64,000 nucleotides of DNA, from NCBI RefSeq assembly GCF_001591405.1, contig NZ_BCUV01000002.1, forward strand, positions 427,440 to 491,439. Reading direction: 5' to 3'. Position numbers and translations under genes: made by a program. A model generated the notes under the pieces. That model had not been told where the DNA came from. It saw only the letters and a program-made list of their open reading frames with translations, and made no database searches. Shown one piece after another: positions 26,410 to 37,071 of the stretch (within the stretch, counting starts at the first letter, position 1; the number at the start of each line of letters is the position of its first letter). Origin of the DNA: Janibacter terrae NBRC 107853. GTDB taxonomy: Bacteria > Actinomycetota > Actinomycetes > Actinomycetales > Dermatophilaceae.

Positions 26410-26967
26410 ATGGAGACCTCGCTCGCCGGCCGCCTGCTCGTGGCGACCCCCGACCTGACGGACGATCTCTTCGCCCGCAGCGTCATCCTCGTGCTCCAGC
26501 ACGACGAGCAGACCGCCGAGGGCCTCATCCTCAACCGACCGCTCGACACCCCCGTGGACCACGTGCTGCCCGGCTGGCAGGCCGGCTCCAGCCAGCCGCA
26601 GCGCGTCTTCCAGGGTGGGCCTGTCCAGCTCGACTCGGCCATCGGCCTGGCCGGGCTGCCCGGCGACGTCGAGCCGCCGCCGGGGCTCAAGCGCCTCTTC
26701 GGGGCGATCTCGCTCGTCGACCTGGACTCCCCGCAGGAGATCATCTGGCCGCAGGTGAGCGCGCTGCGCATCTTCGCCGGGTACTCCGGGTGGAGCGCCG
26801 ACCAGCTGGCCGACGAGCGGGCGCGTGGCGGCTGGTACGTCGTCGACGCCGAGATCGGTGACGTCTTCGACGGCGACCCGGGCACCCTCTGGCGACGCGT
26901 CCTGCGTCGGCAGGCCGGGTCGCTCGCCTTCGTCTCGACCTACCCGGTGGACCCGGACCTGAACTAG
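26410..26967 (+). CDS. YqgE/AlgH family protein
   Basis: A 185-residue member of the UPF0301/DUF179 family: GRLLVATPDLTDDLFARSVILVLQHDEQTAEGLILNRPLD at the N-terminus and RIFAGYSGWSADQLADE later are the family hallmarks. The fold is known but the biochemical function is not. It starts ten bases after the helicase stop. Confidence 0.88.
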   Translation: METSLAGRLLVATPDLTDDLFARSVILVLQHDEQTAEGLILNRPLDTPVDHVLPGWQAGSSQPQRVFQGGPVQLDSAIGLAGLPGDVEPPPGLKRLFGAISLVDLDSPQEIIWPQVSALRIFAGYSGWSADQLADERARGGWYVVDAEIGDVFDGDPGTLWRRVLRRQAGSLAFVSTYPVDPDLN

Positions 26968-26976
26968 GGCCCGATC

Positions 26977-26982
26977 TAGGAT
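26977..26982 (+). promoter_or_regulatory. Putative -10 hexamer (TAGGAT) of the DUF3039 gene
   Basis: TAGGAT is followed by exactly seven bases and then ATG 26990, the spacing expected for a transcript starting at the initiation codon. Confidence 0.45.
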
Positions 26983-26989
26983 GGGTGGC

Positions 26990-27298
26990 ATGAGCACGCC
27001 TGCCGACCCCACCCAGCCCGGCTCCCCGGTCACCGAACCCGGTGGCCCGTCGACGTCGACCTCGCTGCTCGAGCGCACCGAGCCGACCCCGCAGCTGGCC
27101 GAGCCCGGCGACCACGAGCGCTTCAGCCACTACGTGCGCAAGGAGAAGATCCTCGAGAGCGCGCTGTCCGGCGAGCCGGTCAAGGCCCTCTGCGGCAAGA
27201 CCTGGGTGCCCGGGCGCGACCCGGAGAAGTTCCCCGTCTGCCCGATCTGCAAGGAGATCTACGACGGTCTGCGCGACCCGCAGGACGGGGAGGACTGA
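26990..27298 (+). CDS. DUF3039 family protein, small putative zinc-binding
   Basis: A 102-residue actinobacterial protein: disordered N-terminus, then HERFSHYVRKEKILESALSGEPVKALCGKTWVPGRDPEKFPVCPICKEIYDGL. One Cys in ALCGK and two in CPICKE could hold a metal with the His. The family is of unknown function and is often near helicases and YqgE. ATG 26990 is chosen over GTG/ATG 26981 because of the -10-like hexamer seven bases before it. Confidence 0.82.
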   Translation: MSTPADPTQPGSPVTEPGGPSTSTSLLERTEPTPQLAEPGDHERFSHYVRKEKILESALSGEPVKALCGKTWVPGRDPEKFPVCPICKEIYDGLRDPQDGED

Positions 27299-27306
27299 TC
27301 CCCACG

Positions 27307-28101
27307 GTGGAGGCCTTCTACCGGCAGCTCGACGACGCGACCTTCGACTCCCTTCCCGCCACGGCCGGCCCATGGACCCCGCATGCCCAGCACGCCGGTC
27401 CGCCGGCGGCCCTGCTCGCGAGGGCGATGGAGCGGCACGATCCGCAGCCCGGCACGCGCCTGGCCGACGTGCGCCTGGACATCCTCGGGCCGATCCCCGT
27501 GGCTCCGCTGGCCATCGACGTCCGGGTCCTGCGAAGCGGGCGGTCGATGCAGCTGCTCGAGGCGAGCGCCGGTGTCGCCGGCCGCCCGGTGGCGGTCGCC
27601 AGGGCCTGGCGCATCGTGCGCGCCCCCGAGGACTTCCCTCGGCTGCAGGGCCGGCGCACCGGCGGTCCCGACCCGGTGCCGGAGGGTGCGGGGGACGGGC
27701 GGCTCGAGATCCCGGGCATGCACCTGGACGGCTACGTCAGCGCGATCGAGTGGCGCACCGTCGAAGGGGGAGTCGGCACCGGCGGCACGGCCGTCGCGTG
27801 GGGGCGCCAGCTCATCCCGCTGCTGCCCGACGAGGAGCCGACACCGTGGGAGCGTGCGCTCGTCCTCGCGGACTCCGGTGGTGGCATCACGATGACGCTC
27901 GACCCGCGCCGGCACACGTACATCAACTGCGACCTGCACGTGGCGCTCGACCGGGACCCCGAGGGGGAGTGGGTGCGTCTGAGCTCCCAGGCGCTCGCGA
28001 CCCCCGGTCACGGCGGCACGGTGCACACGACCCTGTCCGACCGGCTCGGCGACCTCGGCACGGGCGTGCAGACCATGGTCGCGATGGACGCGAGGGCGTG
28101 A
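27307..28101 (+). CDS. Thioesterase family protein (acyl-CoA thioesterase-like)
   Basis: A 264-residue double hot-dog type protein: N-terminal GPWTPHAQHAGPPAALLARAMER with LADVRLDILGPIPVAPLAIDVRVLR, and C-terminal NCDLHVALDRDPEGEWVRLSSQA. It likely hydrolyses an acyl-CoA thioester; chain length cannot be read. It starts eight bases after the DUF3039 stop, so the two may share a transcript. Confidence 0.8.
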   Translation: MEAFYRQLDDATFDSLPATAGPWTPHAQHAGPPAALLARAMERHDPQPGTRLADVRLDILGPIPVAPLAIDVRVLRSGRSMQLLEASAGVAGRPVAVARAWRIVRAPEDFPRLQGRRTGGPDPVPEGAGDGRLEIPGMHLDGYVSAIEWRTVEGGVGTGGTAVAWGRQLIPLLPDEEPTPWERALVLADSGGGITMTLDPRRHTYINCDLHVALDRDPEGEWVRLSSQALATPGHGGTVHTTLSDRLGDLGTGVQTMVAMDARA

Positions 28102-28174
28102 ACAGGCCCCTCGCCGGTCCCATGCGCCACCGGTTTTCGGTCCTGTCGGCGCGGCGATCTACAGTGGTCCCGCG

Positions 28175-29935
28175 ATGAGTCAGTCTGCTGCTTCCCACCT
28201 GTCACCCGCCTTCCCGAGACGGGCCGCGTGGGGCACCGCCGGCGCCCTGCGCGCTTGGCAGGCCGAGGCGCTGCAGCTCTACCTCGACTCGGGCCGCACC
28301 GACTTCCTCGCGGTCGCCACCCCCGGCGCCGGCAAGACGACCTTCGCCCTGCGGGTCGCCGCCGAGCTGCTGTCCACGGGTGAGGTCACCAACATCACCG
28401 TCGTGGCGCCGACCGAGCACCTCAAGACGCAGTGGGCCGACGCGGCGGCCCGCGTCGGGATCCACCTCGACCCGAGGTTCTCCAACACCACGGCCGTCAC
28501 CTCGAGCGACTACGACGGGGTGGCGGTCACCTACGCGCAGGTGGCCTCGCGCCCCTCGGTCCACGAGCAGCGCACCCGGGCCGAGCGCACCCTCGTCATC
28601 CTCGACGAGATCCACCACGGCGGGGACAACAAGTCCTGGGGCGACGGCATCCGCCAGGCCTTCGAGCCGGCGACCCGTCGACTCTCCCTCACGGGCACGC
28701 CCTTCCGCTCCGACACCAACCCCATCCCCTTCGTCGGGTACGAGTACGGCGACGACGGGATCCTGCGCTCGAGCAGCGACTACACCTACGGGTACGCCGA
28801 GGCGCTGCGCGACGGGGTCGTGCGGCCGGTGCTCTTCATGGCCTACGGCGGCGCGATGCGCTGGCGCACCCGCGCCGGTGACGAGGTGGCCGCGCGGCTC
28901 GGCGAGCCGATGACCAAGGACCTCGTCGCCCAGGCCTGGCGCACCGCACTCGACCCGAAGGGGGAGTGGATCCCCTCGGTCCTCGCGGCCGCGGACAAGC
29001 GACTCACCGAGGTCCGTCGCGGGGTGCCGGACGCGGGGGCGATGGTCATCGCCACCAACCAGACGCAGGCCCGCGCCTACGCGCGCATCCTCACCGAGCT
29101 GACGGGGGCGAAGCCGACGGTCGTCCTGTCCGACGACAACGGTGCATCGCAGCGAATCGAGGACTTCTCCGCGAGCACCTCGCGCTGGCTCGTCGCCGTG
29201 CGCATGGTGAGCGAAGGGGTGGACGTGCCCCGACTCTGCGTCGGCGTCTACGCGACGTCGACGTCGACCCCGCTGTTCTTCGCGCAGGCCGTCGGACGCT
29301 TCGTGCGCGCCCGCGGCCGCGGCGAGACCGCGTGCGTCTTCCTGCCCAGCGTGCCGGTGGTCCTCGCCCACGCCGGTGCCCTGGAGGAGCAGCGCGACCA
29401 CGCCCTCGACCGGCCCGACGCCAGCGAGGACGAGGCGCCCCTGTGGTCCGAGGAGGAGGGCATGCTCGCGGCGGCCAACCGCGAGGAGGGGACGAGTGAT
29501 GACCTGCTCGGGTCCTTCGAGGCGCTCGAGTCCGACGCCCACTTCGACCACGTGCTCTACGACAAGCAGCAGTTCGGGCTGCACGCCGAGGTCGGCTCGG
29601 AGGACGAGCAGGACTACCTCGGCCTGCCGGGGCTGCTCGAGCCCGACCAGGTGCACGCCCTGCTCAGCGAGCGGCAGACGAAGCAGTCCAGGCGGACCGG
29701 CCGCACCCGTCAGGACGACGACGCGCCCATGGCCGCCCACCGGGCACTGGCCGCCCAGCGCAAGGAGCTCAACAAGCTCGTCGCGGCGTACGCGACGAAG
29801 ACCGGCTCCCCGCACGCCAACATCCACATGGACCTGCGCCGTGCCTGCGGCGGACCGGAACTCGCGCAGGCCACGAGCGAGCAGGTCACCGAGCGGATCG
29901 AGCGGATCCGGCGCTGGTTCGTCGGGCGGAAGTGA
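28175..29935 (+). CDS. DEAD/DEAH-box (superfamily 2) helicase, DNA-repair type
   Basis: A 586-residue SF2 helicase: motif I TPGAGKTTFALR, motif II DEIHH (LVILDEIHHGGDNKSWG), motif III LTGTPFRSD, motif V VSEGVDVPRLCVGVY and motif VI QAVGRFVRAR. The C-terminal 150 residues are acidic then helical, ending ERIRRWFVGRK. It is common in actinobacteria and usually annotated as a DEAD/DEAH helicase of unknown pathway; the XPB/Rad25-like core hints at nucleic-acid repair. TACAGT lies nine bases before the ATG. Confidence 0.86.
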   Translation: MSQSAASHLSPAFPRRAAWGTAGALRAWQAEALQLYLDSGRTDFLAVATPGAGKTTFALRVAAELLSTGEVTNITVVAPTEHLKTQWADAAARVGIHLDPRFSNTTAVTSSDYDGVAVTYAQVASRPSVHEQRTRAERTLVILDEIHHGGDNKSWGDGIRQAFEPATRRLSLTGTPFRSDTNPIPFVGYEYGDDGILRSSSDYTYGYAEALRDGVVRPVLFMAYGGAMRWRTRAGDEVAARLGEPMTKDLVAQAWRTALDPKGEWIPSVLAAADKRLTEVRRGVPDAGAMVIATNQTQARAYARILTELTGAKPTVVLSDDNGASQRIEDFSASTSRWLVAVRMVSEGVDVPRLCVGVYATSTSTPLFFAQAVGRFVRARGRGETACVFLPSVPVVLAHAGALEEQRDHALDRPDASEDEAPLWSEEEGMLAAANREEGTSDDLLGSFEALESDAHFDHVLYDKQQFGLHAEVGSEDEQDYLGLPGLLEPDQVHALLSERQTKQSRRTGRTRQDDDAPMAAHRALAAQRKELNKLVAAYATKTGSPHANIHMDLRRACGGPELAQATSEQVTERIERIRRWFVGRK

Positions 29936-30002
29936 TGGACAACTCGCTCGCGGTCCATCCGGGTGGCCCTCATGACCAACAACGCACTGTCTGCGTGACC
30001 TG

Positions 30003-30320
30003 ATGAGGATCAAAGACTTCGGGCGCAGTGCCTGGTCCGATGACCACAGGGGGTTCGCCTTCGTCATCGGCATGTGCATCTTCTGGCTCGGCCCCCTGAT
30101 GTTCGGGGCGATGGCCGTCATGGGGCCCCGGGTGATCTGGCCGATGCTGGCGGGTGCGGTCATCACGGGTGTCGGGTGGGTCCTGGCGTGGGTGGTCATG
30201 ATCCGACAGGTGCGCCGCTCGCCACCCGGGGCGAGCGTCGACCTGACGCCGACCGTACCGCTCGTCGCTCCAGCCGTCCTCATGGTCGGCGGCGTCGTGC
30301 TGAGCCTGCTCTCCTTCTGA
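30003..30320 (+). CDS. Small membrane protein, unknown
   Basis: A 105-residue protein with three hydrophobic helices (GFAFVIGMCIFWLGPLMFGAMAVMG; VIWPMLAGAVITGVGWVLAWVVMI; LVAPAVLMVGGVVLSLLSF). No family is recognised. A basic loop (RQVRRSPPG) suggests an inside-facing linker between helices 2 and 3. It ends 12 bases before the convergent Lrp gene. Codon use matches the chromosome, so it is likely a real gene. Confidence 0.65.
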   Translation: MRIKDFGRSAWSDDHRGFAFVIGMCIFWLGPLMFGAMAVMGPRVIWPMLAGAVITGVGWVLAWVVMIRQVRRSPPGASVDLTPTVPLVAPAVLMVGGVVLSLLSF

Positions 30321-32156
<1,836 letters not shown>

Positions 32157-32165
32157 GTCGATGCC

Positions 32166-32204
32166 GAAGGGGGGCGGTCCACCGGTGGTGGGGCGCCCCC
32201 CTTC
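32166..32204 (+). terminator. Intrinsic terminator after hppD
   Basis: GAAGGGGGGC at 32166-32175 pairs perfectly with GCCCCCCTTC at 32195-32204; the loop can fold further (CCACCGGTGG). CGTC follows. The arms contain the CGAAGGGG word found throughout the window. Confidence 0.85.
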
Positions 32205-32249
32205 GTCATGGGCGTCGATAGACTCAGGTGACCCTCACCAAGGAGCCTC

Positions 32250-32705
32250 GTGACCTGGTCGCACTTCCTGCCCACCTTCGGGGGGCTCTTCGTCATCGTG
32301 ATGCTGCGGGCCAACGCGACCTACTGGATCGGGCGTGGCGCGGCGGCGGGCACGCGGCGCTGGCGCGGATCAGCGTCACCGCCGTCCCGGAGCGTCACGA
32401 GGGCGCAGGACCTCGTCAACCGGTGGGGCCCGGTCGCGGTCGTGCTGTGCTTCCTGACGATCGGGATCCAGACGGCGGTCAACGCGACGGCGGGCGTCAC
32501 GCGGATGCCGCTGCGCCGCTACCTGCCGGCGGTGACCGTTGGGGCGCTCCTGTGGGCGGCGATCTACGCGAGCGTCGGCCTGGCGGCCGCGCAGGCGTGG
32601 CTGGCGGCCGCCGCACGCTCGCCCGTCGGGGCGACGACCGTGACCGTGGTGCTCGTCGCCGCCGTGCTCGCGGTGGTGGTGCACCGGCGCGTCCGGGCGT
32701 CGTGA
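32250..32705 (+). CDS. DedA-like membrane protein
   Basis: A 151-residue protein with three to four hydrophobic segments and the SNARE-associated/VTT-type layout: a first helix followed by RANATYWIGRGAAAG, then LVNRWGPVAVVLCFLTIGIQTAVNATAGVTRMPLRRYLPAVTVGALLWAAIYASVGL. AAGGAGCCTC precedes GTG 32250. DedA proteins move lipid carriers such as undecaprenyl phosphate or help membrane homeostasis. It is shorter than usual (about 200). Confidence 0.75.
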   Translation: MTWSHFLPTFGGLFVIVMLRANATYWIGRGAAAGTRRWRGSASPPSRSVTRAQDLVNRWGPVAVVLCFLTIGIQTAVNATAGVTRMPLRRYLPAVTVGALLWAAIYASVGLAAAQAWLAAAARSPVGATTVTVVLVAAVLAVVVHRRVRAS

Positions 32706-32717
32706 GATCGTGAGCGC

Positions 32718-33557
32718 ATGAGCACCCCCGAGCGCGCCGGCTGGTACGACGACCCGGAGGACGAGTCCCGGTTGCGGTACTTCGACGGGATCATCTGGAG
32801 CGATCGCACGGTCCCGAAGCAGACCCGCTGGGCGCAGCCGGTGACGGACCCGGCGCAGCCGGCGACCGGACCGGCACAGCCGGGGACCGACGTCTTCGGT
32901 CGACCGACGCCGCCCGGCGGCGCCCAGCCGCCGTACGGTCAGGCACCCCACGGTCAGGCGCGCTACGGCCACGCGGCGGCTGCGACCCCCGAGGCCACGA
33001 CCACCGACGGCCAGCCGCTCGCCGGCTACGGCGTCCGGGTCGCGGCGTACATCCTCGACGGGTTCATCCTCGCCATCATCAACCTGGTCGTCGCCGGCTG
33101 GGCCCTGTGGCTGTGGGTCGCCGACTACTGGGGCTTCGCGTGGGACGCGGCCGTCTCCGGCAACCAGGACGCCGTCCGCGACCTGTCCCCGGACGAGCTG
33201 TGGGGCCTGTTCGACTGGCAGTACTTCTACATCGCGCTCGGGCTGATGCTGCTCGTGCAGATGCTGTACCACGTCGGGTTCCTCGCCGCCCGCGGCGCGA
33301 CCCCGGGCAAGATGGTGCTCGGCATCTCCGTGCGGCGTCTGGACCGGCCGGGCCCGATGGGCCTGGGTGTCGCCTTCATGCGGGTGCTGCTGCCCCTCAC
33401 GGTCGGCGTCTTCCAGACCGTGCCACTGCTCGGCTACCTGCTCGGGCTCATCGGCGTGGTCGACCTCGTGTGGCCACTGCGGGACCGCAACCGTCAGGCG
33501 CTCCACGACAGGATCGCCGGTACCCAGGTCGTCGTGGGCAAGCGCTCACCGCGCTGA
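32718..33557 (+). CDS. RDD family membrane protein with N-terminal DUF2510
   Basis: A 279-residue protein. Residues 1-35 (PERAGWYDDPEDESRLRYFDGIIWSDRT) are a DUF2510 domain, then a Pro/Gln/Gly-rich linker with PYGQAPHGQARYGHA, then an RDD domain with three helices (YGVRVAAYILDGFILAIINLVVAGW; TPGKMVLGISVRRLD). The family has no firm function; some members are linked to Na+/H+ exchange or envelope traits. ATG is 12 bases after the DedA-like stop. Confidence 0.85.
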   Translation: MSTPERAGWYDDPEDESRLRYFDGIIWSDRTVPKQTRWAQPVTDPAQPATGPAQPGTDVFGRPTPPGGAQPPYGQAPHGQARYGHAAAATPEATTTDGQPLAGYGVRVAAYILDGFILAIINLVVAGWALWLWVADYWGFAWDAAVSGNQDAVRDLSPDELWGLFDWQYFYIALGLMLLVQMLYHVGFLAARGATPGKMVLGISVRRLDRPGPMGLGVAFMRVLLPLTVGVFQTVPLLGYLLGLIGVVDLVWPLRDRNRQALHDRIAGTQVVVGKRSPR

Positions 33558-33573
33558 CGACGGCCGGCGCCGG

Positions 33574-34419
33574 TCACCCGGCGAGCAGCCCGAGGTCGGT
33601 CAGTTCCCCGATCGGGTCCGTGACGTCGCAGCACCCGTAGCCGGCGAAGGCCGAGCGCACCGCCGCCACGTCGGGGCTCGACCACTCCGCGACGATCCCG
33701 GCGAGCGCCTCGGCCTCGCGCACCTCGAGCAGGTCGCGCACCGTCCGCGCATCGGCGCCACCCGCCGTGGCGTGCACCGCCACCAGGACGTTGAGCAGCC
33801 CGTGCTGCTGCTCGCTGGTGCCGTCGACGGTGTGCTCGCCGCGCACCACGTGGTGCAGGCCGCCCGTGAGGACGAAGGGGAGGTACCGCCGGGCAGTCCC
33901 GAGCAGGACGTCCGTGAGCTCCTTGGCGTCCGGCCAGGCCCACGTGGTGGTGGCCCCGGTACGGAACTTGGCGCGGACGTCGGCGATGTCGTGGGCCGCG
34001 GCGATGTCGTCGAGCGCGGCGTCGCGGTCCCGACGCCCGACCTCGAGGTGCAGCGGGAGCTCGCCGGGGTCGAGCTCGCGCCAGCCCGGGTACCAGCCGG
34101 CGTCCAGGGAGACGAGCCGGACGCGCGGGTCCGCGCGCAGGGCGCGGATGGCTCCCTTCGTCTCCTCGACGGGGATGCCGGGGCGGGCGACCAGGCCGAT
34201 GCCCGGCGGGACCGGGGCCCCGGCGTCGAGGGCGGACAGCAGGTCGGTCACGGCGGGCACGCCGACGAGGAAGGGGCCGACGAGGTCGGCGTCGCGGCCC
34301 GCGCGGTGGGTGGCGTGGCGGTGCAGGGCGTCGGCCATCGGCAGCGCCGCCGGCGGGAAGAGCGCGGCGTCGTTGACCAGTGAGATGAAGAGCGCACGGT
34401 GCGCGGGGCTGCTCGGCAT
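33574..34419 (-). CDS. Conserved-looking protein of unknown function
   Basis: A 281-residue soluble protein, MPSSPAHRALFISLVNDAALFPPAALPMADALHRHATHRAG..., with no motif I can assign. It has a cluster of His near residues 30-36, a central strand-rich part (RVRLVSLDAGWYPGWRELD) and a C-terminal GYGCCDVTDPIGELTDLGLLAG. The pattern of alternating helices and strands suggests a TIM-barrel-like fold but that is a guess. It starts ten bases after the HemD-like stop in a pncA-hemD-like-unknown order, so the three may be co-transcribed. Confidence 0.75.
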   Translation of the reverse strand: MPSSPAHRALFISLVNDAALFPPAALPMADALHRHATHRAGRDADLVGPFLVGVPAVTDLLSALDAGAPVPPGIGLVARPGIPVEETKGAIRALRADPRVRLVSLDAGWYPGWRELDPGELPLHLEVGRRDRDAALDDIAAAHDIADVRAKFRTGATTTWAWPDAKELTDVLLGTARRYLPFVLTGGLHHVVRGEHTVDGTSEQQHGLLNVLVAVHATAGGADARTVRDLLEVREAEALAGIVAEWSSPDVAAVRSAFAGYGCCDVTDPIGELTDLGLLAG

Positions 34420-34429
34420 GGTCGGCACG

Positions 34430-35272
34430 CTACCGGCCGTCGGCCCCCGCCCCCGGCGAGCGGTGCTGCAGGACGGCGCGCACGAGCGCCCCCATCCGGC
34501 TGCGCTCGGGGACGAGCGGCTCGACCCCCTTCGCCCGCAGCGGTGCCGCGGTGACCGGGCCGACCGCGGCGAAGAGCACCGAGTCCGCCGCGCGGCGCAC
34601 GATCTCCGCCGTGGCGCCGACGGCGTCCGCGGCCGCGAACCACGCCTCGACGGCCCCCGCGGAGGTGAAGACGACCGTGTCGATCTCGCCGGCGGCGACG
34701 GCCTGTGCCGAGGCGGTGACGGCGGCGGGGTCGGGCGCCGGTCCCCAGCGGTAGATGACGAAGGGGGAGACCCGCGCCCCGGACGCGGCGAGCGCGGCGT
34801 CGATGCCGTCCGAGCCGTTGCCGTGGTGCTGGACCGCCACGTGGGTGCCGGTGAGGTCCTCGCCCGCGAGGTGCTCGATGATCTCGGCGGCGGTCTCCGA
34901 CTCGGCGACCCATGCGGGGGCCAGCCCCTGCGCGATGAGCGCGCCCTTGGCCTTGGGTCCGCGGGCGAGGATCCGGGCGCCGTCGAGCACCCGGAGGAGG
35001 TCCGCGTCGAGGCCGGCGACTTCGGCTGCCTCGATCCATCCACGCAACCCCTGCCCGGTGGTGATGACGACGATCTCGGGCGGGTCGGCGAGGAGCGCGC
35101 GCGTGTCGTCGAGGAGCCGCTCGTCGTCGGCGTGCGGGACGATCGAGATCGCCGCGGCGTGGCGGATCGTGGCCCCGCGGCGGATGAAGGCGTCGGCGAG
35201 GTCCTCGCTGCGCCGGTCGGCGGTGATGAGCACGGTGCGGCCGGCCATGACCGCGGGCAGCGGGGTGCTCAC
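34430..35272 (-). CDS. Uroporphyrinogen-III synthase (HemD) family protein without DNA-binding domain
   Basis: A 280-residue HemD-fold protein starting at GTG 35272 (GTGA overlap with pncA). It shares landmarks with the NnaR-like protein at 38.8-39.9 kb: LARGPKAKGA, WVAESETAAEIIEHL, VAVQHHGNGSDGID, VIYRWGPAPDPAAVT, VVFTSAGAVEAWF and AAVGPVTAAPL. It ends after the enzyme domain, whereas the paralogue continues into a winged helix. It could be a true HemD, but the absence of hemA/B/C/L nearby and its similarity to a regulator leave its role open. Confidence 0.8.
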   Translation of the reverse strand: MSTPLPAVMAGRTVLITADRRSEDLADAFIRRGATIRHAAAISIVPHADDERLLDDTRALLADPPEIVVITTGQGLRGWIEAAEVAGLDADLLRVLDGARILARGPKAKGALIAQGLAPAWVAESETAAEIIEHLAGEDLTGTHVAVQHHGNGSDGIDAALAASGARVSPFVIYRWGPAPDPAAVTASAQAVAAGEIDTVVFTSAGAVEAWFAAADAVGATAEIVRRAADSVLFAAVGPVTAAPLRAKGVEPLVPERSRMGALVRAVLQHRSPGAGADGR

Positions 35273-35865
35273 GAGAGGGTCGCCCCGGCGGCCGTCATCT
35301 CGGCGAGCGCGGCCTCGGTGGTGTCGGGTGCGACGCCCGCGATGGTGTCGGTGAGCAGCCGGACGCCAAAGCCCTCGCGGAGGGCGTCGAGCACCGTCGC
35401 CCGCACGCAGTGGTCCGTCGCGATGCCGCCGACGTCGAGGTCGGTGACGCCGCGCCGTCGCAGCCAGGTGGCCAGGTCGGTGCGGCCGTCCCCGGCAGCG
35501 ACGCCTTCGAACCCGCTGTAGGCGGCCTCGGTCAGGCCCTTGCGGAAGACCTCGGCGACGTGCTCCAGCGCGGGCTGGAGGGCCGGGTGGAACTCCGCTC
35601 CCGGGGTCCCCGCCGCGCAGTGCACCGGCCAGCTCGTCGCGAAGTCGGGCTCGGCCTGCGTCGCCCAGTGCCCGCCGGGGTCGAGGTGCCAGTCCGCGGT
35701 GGCCACGACGGCGACGTACTCGCGGTGGCCGAGGTCGTGGGCCGTGGGATCGGCCAGGACGCGCTCGGCAGCGCGGGCGGCGACGGCTGCGCCGCCGACG
35801 ACGGCGAGGCTCCCGCCTTCGCAGAAGTCTTGCTGGATGTCGACCAGGACGAGTGCTCTCCCCAT
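35269..35865 (-). CDS. pncA: Nicotinamidase
   Basis: A 198-residue isochorismatase-fold amidase that converts nicotinamide to nicotinate for NAD salvage. Catalytic Asp is in LVLVDIQQDFCEGG, Lys in EVFRKGLTEAAYSGFEG and Cys in IATDHCVRATVLDA; the metal site is DWHLDPGGHW (Asp, His, His). ATG 35865 is chosen to start just before the core strand; GTG 35883 is also in frame. The matching pncB lies at 48.1-49.4 kb. Confidence 0.93.
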   Translation of the reverse strand: MGRALVLVDIQQDFCEGGSLAVVGGAAVAARAAERVLADPTAHDLGHREYVAVVATADWHLDPGGHWATQAEPDFATSWPVHCAAGTPGAEFHPALQPALEHVAEVFRKGLTEAAYSGFEGVAAGDGRTDLATWLRRRGVTDLDVGGIATDHCVRATVLDALREGFGVRLLTDTIAGVAPDTTEAALAEMTAAGATLS

Positions 35866-35892
35866 GCCCACAGAGGATGCCACGGACGGGCG

Positions 35893-37011
35893 TCACCCGG
35901 CACTGGCGAGGAGGCCCCAGAACCGGTCGAAGGCGCGAGAGGTCCCGCCCGCGTCGAAGCTGACCTGCGTGGCGAGGAAGGCGGCCCGGCCCGTCGCCGG
36001 GTCCGCGTAGCCGATCGTGCCCAGCCCGCCGGCCCACCCGATCCACCCCTCGGGGCGGATCTCGACGTGCCGGCCCCAGCCGCAGCCCGGCTGGAGGAAC
36101 CCGGTCGCGGTGCGTCGCTGCTCCGTCGTGAGGTGGTCGGTGCGCAGGTCGCCGAGCGACGCGGGGGAGAGGACCGCGGGGGAGGAACCGACGAGGGAGG
36201 AGAGGAAGGTCAGCTGGTCGGGCACGGTCGAGACGAGCCCGGCCGCGAGCGACTCGAAGACGGGGACGTCGACGTAGGTACCGGGCGGGACGGGGAAGGG
36301 AGCGAGCCCGGGCTCGTCCGGGCCGGGGGCCCCGTAGGCCGTGGCCATCCGGTCCGCGTCCCCGTGGAAGGCGGTGTCGGTGAGGCCGAGCGGCCCGAGG
36401 ACGTGCTCGGTCAGCAGGTGCCCGACGCTTTCGTCGGTCGCGCGCGCGAGCAGGACGGAGAGGACGTCGCTGCTCGTGTGGTAGCGCCAGGCGGTCCCGG
36501 GCTGGTCGGCGAGGGGCAGGGCGGCGATCCGGGCGACGAACTCGTCGGGCGGCAGCGGCGGGCCCCAAGGGCCGGGGGCGATCTCCGGCTGGGCGGCGAT
36601 GGCGTCGGCGAGGGGGCCGGGCTCGGCGACCCAGCCGAAGCCGGGGACCATGCCGAGCAGGTCCGCGACGGTGATGGCGCGGTCCGCCGGTCGGGTGTCG
36701 TCCAGGTCGGCTCCCGGTGAGGACAGCACCCGCGGTGTCACGAGCTCCGGCAGCCAGCGCGCGACCGGGTCGTCTAGGGAGAGCACCCCGATCTCCGCGA
36801 GCCGGAGCGTGAGCACCCCGGCGAAGGGCTTGGTGCTGGAGCTCAGCGCGAACTGCGTGTCCTCGCTCATCGGCGGACCACCGAGCGACCGGTGCCCACC
36901 GGTGAGGACGGTCTGGTCGTCGGCGTCGGCCAGACCGGCCACCCAGCCGGCGAGCAGGCCCTCGGCGACGAGGCGGTCGAGGTCGGTGGCGAGGTCCTCC
37001 AGCGAGGTCAT
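35893..37011 (-). CDS. Serine hydrolase of the beta-lactamase/EstB family
   Basis: A 372-residue class C beta-lactamase-fold protein with the SxxK motif in ALSSSTKPFAG (about residue 58), a Tyr motif YHTSSDVL (usually YxN) and WAGGLGTIGYADP in place of the KTG/HxG motif. The cytoplasmic appearance (no signal peptide) suggests an esterase or amidase rather than antibiotic resistance. TCAGGT with a run of G lies before the ATG. Confidence 0.85.
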   Translation of the reverse strand: MTSLEDLATDLDRLVAEGLLAGWVAGLADADDQTVLTGGHRSLGGPPMSEDTQFALSSSTKPFAGVLTLRLAEIGVLSLDDPVARWLPELVTPRVLSSPGADLDDTRPADRAITVADLLGMVPGFGWVAEPGPLADAIAAQPEIAPGPWGPPLPPDEFVARIAALPLADQPGTAWRYHTSSDVLSVLLARATDESVGHLLTEHVLGPLGLTDTAFHGDADRMATAYGAPGPDEPGLAPFPVPPGTYVDVPVFESLAAGLVSTVPDQLTFLSSLVGSSPAVLSPASLGDLRTDHLTTEQRRTATGFLQPGCGWGRHVEIRPEGWIGWAGGLGTIGYADPATGRAAFLATQVSFDAGGTSRAFDRFWGLLASAG

Positions 37012-37071
37012 CCCCCCAACCTGACAGGTCGGTGCTCCCGCGTCGAGGGGCCGACGGTGGGACGGGTGGTG

